Origin: Moraxella osloensis
Lineage (GTDB): Bacteria; Pseudomonadota; Gammaproteobacteria; Pseudomonadales; Moraxellaceae
DNA: 64,000 bases
Direction of reading: 5' to 3'
Assembly: GCF_009867135.1 (NCBI RefSeq)
Contig: NZ_CP047226.1
Coordinates: 1,736,001-1,800,000, forward strand
Each line of letters opens with the position of its first letter. Position 1 is the first letter of the stretch. The notes beneath the pieces were generated by a model that was not told the origin of the DNA, ran no database searches, and was given only the letters and a program-made list of their open reading frames with translations. Made by a program: the position numbers and the translations under genes. This document shows, piece after piece, positions 32,218 through 41,800 of the stretch.

Positions 32218-33483
32218 TTATCTAGCCCCAAAACCTGTCAGCATGGTTTGAATGGTTTTGAGCACAATCAAGATATCTAATGCAAAAGAAATATGTTTAA
32301 TATAATAAAAATCGTACTGTACTTTAAGCGCTGTCTCATCGGTATCACTGGCATAGCCTTGTGTGACCTGCGCCCATCCAGAAATACCGGGTTTGACGAT
32401 ATGTCGATAATTATAAAAAGGGATGGTTTTTTCAAAGGTTTTAACAAAACTTAGCTGTTCGGGTCTCGGTCCAATCAGGCTCATATCGCCTTTGAGCACA
32501 TTTAAAAATTGCGGCAGTTCATCGATACGGGTTTTACGAATAAACTTACCGACTTTAGTCACACGAGGGTCATTTTGTTGCGCCAGTTTTGCCCCGTTTT
32601 TTTCTGAGTCAAAGCGCATACTGCGAAATTTATAGATTTTAAACAGTTTTCCGCCTTGCCCGACCCGCTCTTGGACAAATATGGCTTTACCCGGACTTTC
32701 CAACCGTATCGCAATGACAGTGATCACCGCAATCAGCAATACAAAGGGTGAGACCAATAAAATCGCTAGGATATCAATCAGTTGTTTAAACCATAAATAG
32801 GTTTGCGATGGCAACAACGAACCCAACTCGTTTTCATATAAATGATGAATCGGCAGACGACCCGTCAAAGACTCATACACTTGGCGATTATTATACACCG
32901 GTCTGCCCTGTAACGTTTGCTCTGTTAAAAATCGCTGCCAGTCTTCATCGAGTGCAGGCGATGACAGGTCTGCTACGATCGCTTGCACTTTTTTGGATTG
33001 TATGGCATCCAAATGCGGTTTCTCAAGACGCAGCCAACGGATCTGAAAAATCGCTTCAAAGTTTTGACAATGCCCCAGTGGAATATACGCCATATAAGGT
33101 TGGTGCGCTTTTTGCTCAAGTAAAAATGATAAAAAGAAAAATATTACCCCGATAACGCCCGATAAGCCAAAATAATACAGCGAATACGGCAACCGAAAAA
33201 CGATAATCACCATGCCTAACAGCATCATTACCAACAATAAGGTTGGCAACACAAAACTGATGGAGCGTTGACCTGGAAACTGGGTAAGTTTGCGCAGACC
33301 CAGGGTAACTAGCAAGACACCCAAGGTGGCTAACACCATACTATTAAATTCAGTAATCAGCCAGCGCCCCTGCAAAAAGCGCATTCGCCACATCAGCAAC
33401 GCCGGCAACACCACCACAACCAACCAGCCCACGATGAGGCGGAACACAAGATTTTGCCATAATAAAAAAATTACCCGCTGCAT
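32218..33483 (-). CDS. undecaprenyl-phosphate sugar-1-phosphate transferase (initiating)
   Basis: A 421-residue polyprenyl-phosphate transferase of the WbaP/WcaJ type that places the first sugar phosphate on undecaprenyl phosphate. The N-terminal half has four or five membrane helices. The C-terminal catalytic domain starts after the helix near residue 230 and shows VQERVGQGGKLFKIYKFRSM, TRIDELPQFLNVLKGDMSLI and GPRPE. The family acts in the inner membrane. It overlaps the ligase gene by TAATG. The sugar is not predictable, though FucNAc, QuiNAc4NAc or HexNAc would fit pilin glycans of relatives. Confidence 0.9.
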   Translation of the reverse strand: MQRVIFLLWQNLVFRLIVGWLVVVVLPALLMWRMRFLQGRWLITEFNSMVLATLGVLLVTLGLRKLTQFPGQRSISFVLPTLLLVMMLLGMVIIVFRLPYSLYYFGLSGVIGVIFFFLSFLLEQKAHQPYMAYIPLGHCQNFEAIFQIRWLRLEKPHLDAIQSKKVQAIVADLSSPALDEDWQRFLTEQTLQGRPVYNNRQVYESLTGRLPIHHLYENELGSLLPSQTYLWFKQLIDILAILLVSPFVLLIAVITVIAIRLESPGKAIFVQERVGQGGKLFKIYKFRSMRFDSEKNGAKLAQQNDPRVTKVGKFIRKTRIDELPQFLNVLKGDMSLIGPRPEQLSFVKTFEKTIPFYNYRHIVKPGISGWAQVTQGYASDTDETALKVQYDFYYIKHISFALDILIVLKTIQTMLTGFGAR

Positions 33484-35282
33484 TATGGTGTAAGTCCTGT
33501 TTTTTCAGGATTGGCGTGACGCCATTGTCTAAACTCACGGTATAAATCTGCAAATGTCGCAGGATCTTGTTTGGCAAGGTTGCCCAAGTCGGTCTCGACA
33601 TTGTCACAATCCGACAAATTTTTTACCATAACACAAGCCGCTTCGATATGTTTTAATGCCGCTTGCTGGTCACCTTTATAGGCTAAGAACTGTGCATAAG
33701 CTAATATATTAAACTGCGAAGAATCGGTATTTAGCACCTCTTCAAAGATGGCTTCTTTGACGCTTGCCTGATGACGGTTAATCGGTACTTGCATGGCAAG
33801 GATGCGGTCATGATAAGCACTAAAGCCAAACACGTCATTTTGGTAGTCAATTCCTTTGTCTTGGTTTAGATGATTGGTGTGCTTGATAAAGCGATTATAA
33901 TCCAAATAATTAAGATGAAAATATTGCCAAATATAGTAGCCTGATAGCATCGCCAAACCCAGCATGACAACAGACATGGTTTTTCTTAGTTTGCTTGGCC
34001 ACGCCAGCTGCCAGTTGCGCTGTTCAATCAACGCCAAAAACAAGGCAAAAACCGCGAGATAACGAAAATACCATAACGGGTATTCGACACTGGCATACAA
34101 GATACTGGCGATGACAAACGCCAGTGCAATCGCGCTTTCGCTGCTATGGCGTAGATGAATCGCCCGCCCCAGCACCCAGACAATCGGTACAAAGCACAGT
34201 GCACCGAGCACACCTAGCTCCGCCAAAATCATGGTGGCAAAATTGTGGGAATGGTCGGCAATCTCTGGCCATTTAAAATATTGGGCATAATCAACGCTTG
34301 CGCCCATGTAGTTGTTCCAGCCGACTCCTGTGAGCACATGGTCATGAAATATCATCATGGCGCGTTCGCTCATCGCCGAGCGGTTCCCCTGCCCGCCCGC
34401 CATACGGCTCACCGCCCCAAGCTGATTGGCGCTGCTATAATTACTAATCCAGCTTGCGCCCATATAGTACAGCACAAATACGACGAGACCAAAAACGCTA
34501 GCCGATAATTTGCTTTTCCACGCTATCGGCTGGGTCAAAAAGAAAATGGGTATTACCGCCAACATCATCACCAGTCCCGCCCGACTTTGTGTCAAGGCAA
34601 GGCCGATAGTAAATATCACAAACAATACCATCAAGCCAAATCGCGCATATTGTCGGTATCGACCAATGAGCCACTGCGGCGCATTTAACCTTTCTTGAAA
34701 CGACTGCTGCAGTTGATAAATCACCCCACACAGCGCGAGCACAAACGCATAGCCTGCGTGATTGGCTTGTCCAAAGTTGCCGTCATAACGTCCGCCATTG
34801 GCGTTACCACGGGCAATCACCCAACCTTTATAATCAATCTGATAGCCTTGGGTTTGCATCATTTGAATCATAAAGGTGATGATTGCCATGAGATATACCG
34901 CAATAAACAAGCGGTTTAATAAATTCGCTTTATTTTCAATCTGACTGCCTATCAACGCAGTCAAGGCAACGACCAGCAAGCTTATCACCGGAAAGATTAA
35001 GGCATCAGGGTAAGCGATATGATTAAATAATGGCTGACATACAAGCAATAGCGCTAGCAGCAACCAAGTAAGCACAGATTTGCTAAACTTTGTAATCGGG
35101 TTTTGCCAAAAAAAAGCCGCGATTGCCAAACTCACAAACCCAAATGCGGTGGCATTGACGACAAAATCTCGACCCAGTGGCGAATGCCAAGGCATCAGAT
35201 AGGTCAAAATGGCGAAGCCCATCAATAGGGTAAACAGACGAATATCTTGATTGGGGGTTTGGGGTGGCGTAGATGGCAGCAT
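33483..35282 (-). CDS. PglL/TfpO-type O-oligosaccharyltransferase
   Basis: A 599-residue inner membrane ligase of the O-antigen ligase superfamily. It has a dozen or so helices. ADHSHNFATMILAELG (about residue 340) matches the periplasmic loop histidine region of Wzy_C enzymes. The C-terminal 150 residues look like Wzy_C_2, found in PglL and pilin glycosyltransferases but not in WaaL. Its place next to the major pilin gene parallels TfpO/PglL of Acinetobacter. First gene of the leftward glycan operon. Most likely transfers the lipid-linked oligosaccharide onto PilA; a role as O-antigen ligase is the alternative. Confidence 0.85.
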   Translation of the reverse strand: MLPSTPPQTPNQDIRLFTLLMGFAILTYLMPWHSPLGRDFVVNATAFGFVSLAIAAFFWQNPITKFSKSVLTWLLLALLLVCQPLFNHIAYPDALIFPVISLLVVALTALIGSQIENKANLLNRLFIAVYLMAIITFMIQMMQTQGYQIDYKGWVIARGNANGGRYDGNFGQANHAGYAFVLALCGVIYQLQQSFQERLNAPQWLIGRYRQYARFGLMVLFVIFTIGLALTQSRAGLVMMLAVIPIFFLTQPIAWKSKLSASVFGLVVFVLYYMGASWISNYSSANQLGAVSRMAGGQGNRSAMSERAMMIFHDHVLTGVGWNNYMGASVDYAQYFKWPEIADHSHNFATMILAELGVLGALCFVPIVWVLGRAIHLRHSSESAIALAFVIASILYASVEYPLWYFRYLAVFALFLALIEQRNWQLAWPSKLRKTMSVVMLGLAMLSGYYIWQYFHLNYLDYNRFIKHTNHLNQDKGIDYQNDVFGFSAYHDRILAMQVPINRHQASVKEAIFEEVLNTDSSQFNILAYAQFLAYKGDQQAALKHIEAACVMVKNLSDCDNVETDLGNLAKQDPATFADLYREFRQWRHANPEKTGLTP

Positions 35283-35306
35283 AGGATTTTCGTATGGGTT
35301 AAACGC

Positions 35307-35339
35307 AAAAATGCTAAACGGGGTAGTTTAGCATTTTTT
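35307..35339. terminator. terminator-like hairpin 25 bases before the ligase gene
   Basis: AAAAATGCTAAAC pairs perfectly with GTTTAGCATTTTTT around GGGGTA, and the flanks carry A and T runs, so it could work on either strand. On the minus strand it would stop transcripts before the glycan operon. A weak promoter-like pair (35364-35337, TTGCTG, 16 bases, TATAAA) overlaps its right arm, in which case only half would be transcribed. Confidence 0.5.
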
Positions 35340-35477
35340 ATAAAATAAGTATTCGATTCAGCAACGAAATTTATATCTTGATACTACCATATCTGTTTTG
35401 GAAGCTTTCAAAGGTAGAAATTTACGCTATCACAACGCCCAAACAGAAACAAAAAATACGTGATGCAAATTACCCTA

Positions 35478-35526
35478 TGACAATATTTGTCGAAAGCATA
35501 AAATCCAACCTGACAATAATTGTCAG
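35478..35526 (+). promoter_or_regulatory. paired palindromes, probable activator (PilR-like) sites upstream of pilin gene
   Basis: TGACAATATTTGTCG (35478-35492) and the perfect palindrome CTGACAATAATTGTCAG (35510-35526) share TGACAAT/TTGTC arms. Their centres are about 33 bases apart, roughly three helical turns, and lie about 100 bases upstream of the sigma-54 promoter. TGTC half sites are typical for PilR in Pseudomonas. Confidence 0.6.
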
Positions 35527-35615
35527 TTTTAAATAAAAATAGGCAGATGAATCTATAATCTGAATTTTTTATGGACAAGTTGCTGTTTTTCTGTGTAAAT
35601 TGTCTATAATAAAAG

Positions 35616-35632
35616 TTGGCACGTTTAGTGCT
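35616..35632 (+). promoter_or_regulatory. sigma-54 promoter of the pilin gene
   Basis: TTGGCACG, four bases, then GTGCT matches the -24/-12 consensus YTGGCACG-N4-TTGCW with one mismatch. It sits 60 bases before the pilin ATG. RpoN-dependent pilin promoters are known in Pseudomonas and Moraxella. Confidence 0.8.
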
Positions 35633-35692
35633 TACATTAATATAGGCTTTTAAAGCTTATAATTAAATTAATAACATTTGTGGAGAATGTTT

Positions 35693-36235
35693 ATGAACGC
35701 TCAAAAAGGTTTTACCCTTATCGAATTGATGATCGTTATCGCTATTATCGGTATTTTGGCTGCGATTGCGATTCCTGCTTATCAAGACTATACAGTACGT
35801 GCAAAAGTATCTGAGGTACTTGTAGCAGGTTCTTCTGTTAAGTCAGCAATCTCTGAAGGCTTCCAAACTAATGGGATGGATGGTGTTAAATCAGCAGCAA
35901 CATCAGCAGCTAAAGGTTCAACAGCAGCGCCAGTAAGTAAATACTTGAAAAGTATTGCAGTTAGTCAAGATGGTGTAATTACTTTAACGACTACTGCTGA
36001 TGCAAGTTTACCAACAGAAGCTCAAGGTAAAACAATTATTATGGCTCCATATGCACGTGCTGCAGGTACAGGCTCTGCGGCAGGTGCTAATGCTGCATTA
36101 GCTGCAGGTGCGGCTGGTTCTGTTGAATGGGCCTGTTCTGCAGGCACTAAAGTACAGGCAGATGCACGTTTGAATGGTTTGATTGCTACAGCAGGTACTT
36201 TACCTGCAAAATATGCGCCTTCTGAGTGCCGTTAA
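35693..36235 (+). CDS. pilA: type IV major pilin
   Basis: Major subunit of the type IV pilus. From ATG 35693 (GGAG seven bases upstream) the prepilin leader is MNAQKG, with cleavage expected before the N-methylated Phe. The helix [20 protein letters not shown] has the invariant Glu5. About 180 residues, with a C-terminal disulfide pair (WACSAG and SECR). Residues about 120-150 are a low-complexity Ala/Gly/Ser stretch, a plausible target for O-glycosylation by the neighbouring ligase. Controlled by a sigma-54 promoter and probably by PilS/PilR. Base composition is more AT-rich than the flanking genes, as common for pilin loci. Confidence 0.95.
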   Translation: MNAQKGFTLIELMIVIAIIGILAAIAIPAYQDYTVRAKVSEVLVAGSSVKSAISEGFQTNGMDGVKSAATSAAKGSTAAPVSKYLKSIAVSQDGVITLTTTADASLPTEAQGKTIIMAPYARAAGTGSAAGANAALAAGAAGSVEWACSAGTKVQADARLNGLIATAGTLPAKYAPSECR

Positions 36236-36266
36236 TATTTCATTTTTTTATTCGTATAAAAATGTT

Positions 36267-36293
36267 AAAAGACCAGAGTAATCTGGTCTTTTT
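36267..36293 (+). terminator. pilin gene terminator
   Basis: AAAAGACCAGA pairs with TCTGGTCTTTT around GTAA, followed by T residues, about 30 bases after the pilin stop. Confidence 0.85.
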
Positions 36294-36319
36294 TATATAG
36301 CCTGTCGAAGATTTTTTTA

Positions 36320-37735
36320 ATGAAATACATACTCACTCTAAATAAAAAAATTAACACATTAAGTTTATTAGAATGTTTAAAACTTATTTTGGTGGTTACG
36401 CTTCCTAATCTTACTTTTTTAATTCTTGCATTTTTAACAGCTACATCAAGACCTCTAATCAATATTGACTATTTAATAGCGTTGCTATTTCTATTTTTGC
36501 CATGGAAGTTAATGCGTTTAGGAGGTCTTGTATTATTTATCTTTGCAATGATTTTAGATACCTTAATGTTTTTGGTACAGATTTTTCCTTTTATAGACCT
36601 TGCAGCGATTCGTTACCTTTCTTCTTTTATCTCTATAGCACCTAAAATATATTTATTAATGTTATTTGGTTTTGTGATTTGTTTAATAATTTTATCATAT
36701 CTAGCTTTATATTTATCGAAAATTAGGGCAAGAAAATATGCGATTTTCCTGACTATAATTTTACTCATAATTTCTTTTGTTTTTATGCACTTGAGAATAA
36801 GTTATGCTCAATTTAATGCAATATTGGGACGAGATAATTACTTTATTGCACATAGTCAACTGCAATTATATGAAGAAATAAAGTCAAGTAAATTTTGGGG
36901 TGAATCTACTACGCTACCTCAACTTATGCCATTGAACTCAAATCAAAAGCGTGCAGCGAATGAGTTGCTAAAGCCTGCGTCTAATAGGATTCTCTATATC
37001 GTAGCAGAATCATGGGGAACGTTTAAAAATGAGAAAGCAAATGCAATAGTTTTAGATAATATTTTTAAGCAAAAACAGCATTTAGAATTTATTGATACGG
37101 GGTCATTCCATACAGTTGGGGCTACTGTAGCTGGTGAGTTAAGAGAATTATGTAACTTGGAGTTAACTAACAGTGGCTTTGCTTTTGCCCGTTTAAGTCA
37201 AAAAGAATTTAAAGATTGTTTACCTAATTATTTTAAAGCTCTTGGTTATAAAACAATATCACTACATGGCACATCAGGAGTTTTATACGATCGTACTAAT
37301 TGGTATGTGAAAGCTGGTTTTCAAGAGGTTTTATTTGGTGAGAATTTAATTGGATTACCACGTTGTAGTGCATTTAAAGGTGTATGTGATCATGACTTAA
37401 TGGAAGTTGTCGTTGATAAGTTTTCAGAAAATTTGTCCCAAAATTTATTTTTCTATTGGATGACTTTGACATCTCACCAACCTTACGCTAAAGAAGACAT
37501 TTTTAATAAAAGATTCGAATGTGAAAAATTTGAGTTATCGGATAATGATGATTTATGTCGAAATGCACGTTTACAAACTCAATTTTTCGATGATTTGGCT
37601 AAACTTATACAAAAACCAGAAATGCAAGGCGTTGAGGTTATAGTTGTTGGTGATCATCAGCCTCCAATTTTTGGATATGATATAGAACATATCCACCCAT
37701 TAAATGTAAGTTATTTACATTTTAAAGTTAAATGA
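36320..37735 (+). CDS. sulfatase/alkaline-phosphatase-fold membrane transferase
   Basis: A 471-residue protein with four or five N-terminal membrane helices (to about residue 180) and a periplasmic alkaline phosphatase superfamily domain. ILYIVAESWGTF holds the first metal ligand (Glu). FHTVGATVAGELRELC contains the likely nucleophile Thr. SLHGTSGVLYDRTNWY and the C-terminal VVGDHQPPIFG provide later ligands. This is the layout of LtaS, OpgB and lipid A or pilin phosphoethanolamine/phosphoglycerol transferases. Directly after pilA, it may add a phospho-group to pilin or its glycan. Strongly AT-rich codon use suggests transfer. Substrate unproven. Confidence 0.78.
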   Translation: MKYILTLNKKINTLSLLECLKLILVVTLPNLTFLILAFLTATSRPLINIDYLIALLFLFLPWKLMRLGGLVLFIFAMILDTLMFLVQIFPFIDLAAIRYLSSFISIAPKIYLLMLFGFVICLIILSYLALYLSKIRARKYAIFLTIILLIISFVFMHLRISYAQFNAILGRDNYFIAHSQLQLYEEIKSSKFWGESTTLPQLMPLNSNQKRAANELLKPASNRILYIVAESWGTFKNEKANAIVLDNIFKQKQHLEFIDTGSFHTVGATVAGELRELCNLELTNSGFAFARLSQKEFKDCLPNYFKALGYKTISLHGTSGVLYDRTNWYVKAGFQEVLFGENLIGLPRCSAFKGVCDHDLMEVVVDKFSENLSQNLFFYWMTLTSHQPYAKEDIFNKRFECEKFELSDNDDLCRNARLQTQFFDDLAKLIQKPEMQGVEVIVVGDHQPPIFGYDIEHIHPLNVSYLHFKVK

Positions 37736-37872
37736 CTCAATCTGTGGAATTTATTTTTGTTAAATTGGAGTTAAAACTTTACTTAGAAGATCACTTTTCA
37801 CCGCCTTGGTCACTATTTTATATCACCCAACATGAATGTTGTCCATACTGCCAAAAATTGCTCGATGCCTAG
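37732..37872 (+). CDS. 46-residue CPYC protein coupled to the preceding gene
   Basis: The ATG at 37732 overlaps the TGA of the upstream transferase gene (ATGA), the usual sign of translational coupling. It opens 46 codons to a TAG at 37872. The peptide is soluble and ends with HECCPYCQKLLDA, a CxxC that could bind zinc or act as a redox pair. It ends ten bases from the convergent minor pilin gene. I know no family. The coupling and the compact cysteine motif make it more than a chance frame, but it could also be the remnant of a longer protein. Confidence 0.5.
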   Translation: MTQSVEFIFVKLELKLYLEDHFSPPWSLFYITQHECCPYCQKLLDA

Positions 37873-37881
37873 TGTGATAAA

Positions 37882-38298
37882 CTAGTTATTCCACTCTTGA
37901 CCCATACCACATGAGGTATCTCGGCATTTTATCCCTTGCGCGTTTAGCGTGAGCGTACCATCATTTGCCATCTGCGATGAACTAACAGGTGTCGCTGTAA
38001 TTGTCCAACGGTCAGTGAGGGGGGTGGGTGCTAGGGCAATGGTATATAATGCTGTACCACTTCTAGGGAAGCTCCCATTTAATCCCGTGCCTACGTTCGT
38101 GTAACTACCTTGTGCCAGTTTACGCGATTCAATTTGCGAGGCGATATTTTGCATCTCTGCCATCATATCAGTGCGTTTGGTCTTGATGACGTAGCGCTGA
38201 TAGCTGGGATAAGCAATCGCCGCCAGCACGCCAATAATAGCAACCACAATCATCAGCTCGATTAGGGTAAAGCCTTGCTGGCTATATCGATTTTTCAT
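37882..38298 (-). CDS. pilE: type IV minor pilin (PilE/ComF-like)
   Basis: A 138-residue prepilin, last gene of the minor pilin operon. Leader MKNRYSQQG ends in Gly before [20 protein letters not shown] with Glu5. A short globular domain with two cysteines near the C-terminus ([10 protein letters not shown]) forms the D-region. The ATG (38298) overlaps the stop of the gene before (TAATG). The operon position after pilY1 matches the pilE/comE-comF genes of Pseudomonas and Acinetobacter. It should sit at the pilus tip or prime assembly. Confidence 0.88.
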   Translation of the reverse strand: MKNRYSQQGFTLIELMIVVAIIGVLAAIAYPSYQRYVIKTKRTDMMAEMQNIASQIESRKLAQGSYTNVGTGLNGSFPRSGTALYTIALAPTPLTDRWTITATPVSSSQMANDGTLTLNAQGIKCRDTSCGMGQEWNN

Positions 38299-38891
38299 TA
38301 CCAAGTCTCCGAGTTATTACCGCAATCTGAAGAAGTTATTGTCACACTCGTATCAGCGTTGTTGATTTTACACTGAGCACCTTCAGAATTAAGTAAAATT
38401 TTCCTAGCACTTGGGAATTTATTAGTGTTAGGTATTGCCAACATTGCCCAATTACGTCCTACCGCTAACGTACTATTGTCTATGGTTGTGCTAGTATTCA
38501 CTAAACTTTTATCTTCCCTTGATGTGGTAGGGCTACTGCCTGCAGGTGTCGTAGTAGTGACTACACTTGCTAGGGTAATTTTATAGTGATAATTAATGCT
38601 AGTACTATTGGCAGGGACATAAATAGTTTTATTATCTGTTTCATCATAACCATAGCTGGTTGTACCATCACTGGCAATTTTTTTGGGTAAAAAGCCTTTA
38701 TAGGTCAGTGCAGTCGCCCGCCAGCGATTGAGCTCAATCTCTAGCTGCTTCATTTTGGCTTGGGCTTGCGATTCGGCATTGCGGATAGCATATTGCCGAT
38801 ACGATGGGATAGCGATACTGGCGAGTATCGCAACCATCGCTACCGTTACCATCAGTTCAATCAGCGTAAAGCCCTTGTGACGATTCATCAT
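38298..38891 (-). CDS. pilE: type IV minor pilin (PilE/ComE-like)
   Basis: A 197-residue prepilin with leader MMNRHKG and helix [20 protein letters not shown]. The globular part is larger than in its neighbour and rich in Thr and Ser. Two cysteines ([11 protein letters not shown] and SDCGNN) close the C-terminal loop. Lies between pilY1 and a second pilE-like gene, the position of comE/comF in Acinetobacter. The stop overlaps the next start. The presence of two adjacent pilE-like genes is usual in this family of bacteria. Confidence 0.85.
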   Translation of the reverse strand: MMNRHKGFTLIELMVTVAMVAILASIAIPSYRQYAIRNAESQAQAKMKQLEIELNRWRATALTYKGFLPKKIASDGTTSYGYDETDNKTIYVPANSTSINYHYKITLASVVTTTTPAGSSPTTSREDKSLVNTSTTIDNSTLAVGRNWAMLAIPNTNKFPSARKILLNSEGAQCKINNADTSVTITSSDCGNNSETW

Positions 38892-38899
38892 TGCCTCAG

Positions 38900-41800
38900 T
38901 TATTTATTGACTTCAAACCAAGTATTTGGCTTTAAGGTATATCGGTCATTGTAGATATTCTCTGGTGCTGAGCCATCACCCGTTGTTTTACTTAGACCAG
39001 ATAATGATTGGCTAATTCTATCAAGTCCAATATTATTAGAGTCCGTATCACCTGCTAGCAGCTTACCGCCGTCATCACCAAAGTCCACTCGGTTATAGAC
39101 TCTATCTCTAATTGTTTGCGTACCAATCAATAAGCGTTGATTGGACAATGTAGAACTACGTGGTCCTAGCGTCAATTCTTGGATACCTTGCCCTGCCCGC
39201 GCAAAACCTGCTGTGCCATTTTTTGATGTCGCATACTCATCGATAGCCGCCCCTGCTGAATTTGTGGTTTGTTTTAAGCAGATACCGTAAGGTAGACAGT
39301 ACAATTGACGCTCTGAGCCGCCTGTGATTTTTGCAGAACAAGACTCAGTGACGCCATAGTTCATATCGGGGTTGTAGACAGTGGTATATAAGAAACTATC
39401 AATAACCTCAGACTTGCCCACGCCTTTGGTATATTTTACCCTATCAAAGCCATCAAAGCGCGTTAGTGGATAATACCAGCCTTTTTTAGTTTTTACCCCT
39501 GTAGCTGGCATGGTACTAGTCGCTGCTTTATACATCATATCTTTTTTATCTTCCAATGATAATGTTGAAGTAGCTGTGGTATCAAAAGCATATAAATCAC
39601 TAGTGGCTAAGTCGTTGATTTTTTGTACTTTAACCGTAGATCCTGTTTCGGTTCTGGTGGTAAAATCATCGGCATATAAGATTTTATCTGCCAACGTGAC
39701 ATCGGTGTCCATGATGCCATACAGCCTATCGGCATAAGCATCGCTAGAACGTAGTTTTGATAACGGCGAACTGCGGTCACCTGAGATGACATTAACCACA
39801 GCAAACAATCGGCTGTTATTAAAGCTACTATCGCCCCGGTAAAAACTGACGGCAGGACGCTCATAAAAACGATGATTATACTTGATATCTACGCCACTAA
39901 AGGCAGGTTGCAGCAGACGCACTACGCGCGTATTACTAAATGAAGTTTCAGGTGCAGCTGTGCCACTGCTCACAGGTTTGATGAATCCGGCATTGGTAAA
40001 ATCAGCACGGAATACTTGACCGCCCAGGTCAGCAAAGTATAACTGATCCATATAGCCATCATTGTTGCGGTCAAGGACAGTAATCCCGCCTACAATACTA
40101 TTACTGAGGGTAGAGACTGTTGTATTGGTAGCACCTGATACCGCATTGGATGTTTTGGTGGCTGACCAAATTAAATCCCCTGTTTTGGCATCAACCATAT
40201 ATACAGCGTTGCCTAGGGATTCTGTAGCGGTTGTGCGGTTACATGCCTGTGATTTTTGATTGCTTAAGGTAGAAGTTGTGGTACCCACTTGATAACCTTG
40301 GTCTTCATAGCAAGTATCGTAGCCACCACCAAAGACTAACACATCTTTATAAGCATTGACTTTTTTGGTTGTCGAGTCTATGCCTGTGGCAATTTTTGCC
40401 TTGGTAGGTTTTGCCCAAATTTGTCCCATGCGGTCAAAGCCTGTCGTAGCAGAATCGATTCTAAACAGCATCTTAGGATTATTTTTATCCGTTAAATCCA
40501 AGCCATACATACCTTCTCCGCCCATCCGTAGTCCGCCATAAGCACGGACGTAGGTATTACGGCAGTCTCGAGTATTACTTGGGTCGTTAACCGTATCTGC
40601 TGGACAAGGGGTTACAGTGACTCTGTTATTATCAACGTCATAAAAATAATTAGCACTCACTAGCCAAGGCGCGTCCACACCAAAGTAAGGTTTACCAACA
40701 TCTGTGCTCGTACCATTAATTAATGCCTCTGGTTGTTTATCCAACATTAATTTTGGCATAAAAGCCAAAAGCTCTCTCCCCCCATTGCCTGTAGTAGTAT
40801 AGTTATCAGCATTCACCATATGAACCATACCATCACTAGAACCAAATAGCGCATAATCGTCGCGCGTGTCAGTCACTGCACCCGTAGTAGCATCTAAGTC
40901 TGCTGAATAAGACACCATACTCGGTGTGGAATGAATAGTTGCACCCAAGTGTTTAACAGCCGAAGACGGTGCAGTAAGCACCAAATCTGTCAATGACTGC
41001 GTCTTTTGCGCATCAGTCAATGTAAAACCCAAAAACTGTAGCAAATAATTAATTTTATCGCGGCTGTAAATAGCGGTATCGTTAAAGGTATTAGTGGTAC
41101 TAATCGCATCTCCACTAGTATCTGACAGATTGGTCAAGGTGAGTTTACCTGCACTAGTAACACCAAATTTGCGTATTACTGGTTTATTCTCTGCGGAATT
41201 ATCTTCTAGATACAACGTCCTTATGTTATCGACTGCCGTATCAGGGGTTTTTAAATTACTAAAAAAACCACCTGATGTCACTAGATCATTAGCGACAGCA
41301 CCATCTTTGGTGATACTCACAGCACTCCATAAATCCTCTGTACTAGGATTTAGTTTACCGGCAATGTCAGAGAACAATGCAGCATCGGATTTACCATATA
41401 AGGTACCTTCATTAAGGTTATATTTTTTGAGGTTACCTGACCAAACAGCAGTTGATTTACCCACTTCTGCTTGCAAAATCGGATAGTAGGCAACTGCAAG
41501 TTGGCTATCTGCGCGATAAGGGTCATCAGGTACTACAATCGTTCCTGAAGGGACTGGTCGAATATCAGCACTTAATACATCCATAAACGCAGCCAAGCTA
41601 TCTATAACATCCTGTGATGAATCGGCATAGTAATAGCCGCCACCACCAAACTCTTGACCAAGTCTACATAAGTTTTGAACATCTTTATCAGTTGATGAGG
41701 TGCAGTTATATATTTTCTTGCCATTAATCGTAGTGGGTGTACTTAGACCTGCCATATCTGAACCAAAGCCCACCGTAGCTGTCTTGATAGGAAGACCAGT

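Larger units (their letters stand above)
35283..35692. other. divergent regulatory region between glycan operon and pilin gene
   Basis: Non-coding, about 410 AT-rich bases. It holds, left to right, a terminator-like hairpin, a weak leftward promoter-like pair, two palindromes, and the sigma-54 promoter of pilA, all listed separately. The layout suggests that pilin and its modification genes can be controlled from one place. Confidence 0.7.

Noticed and set aside
22613..35282. Capsule or O-antigen locus
   Set aside because: No Wzy polymerase, Wza/Wzb/Wzc or chain-length genes; the ligase has the pilin/PglL-type C-terminal domain and adjoins pilA. An O-antigen-like role is not fully excluded.
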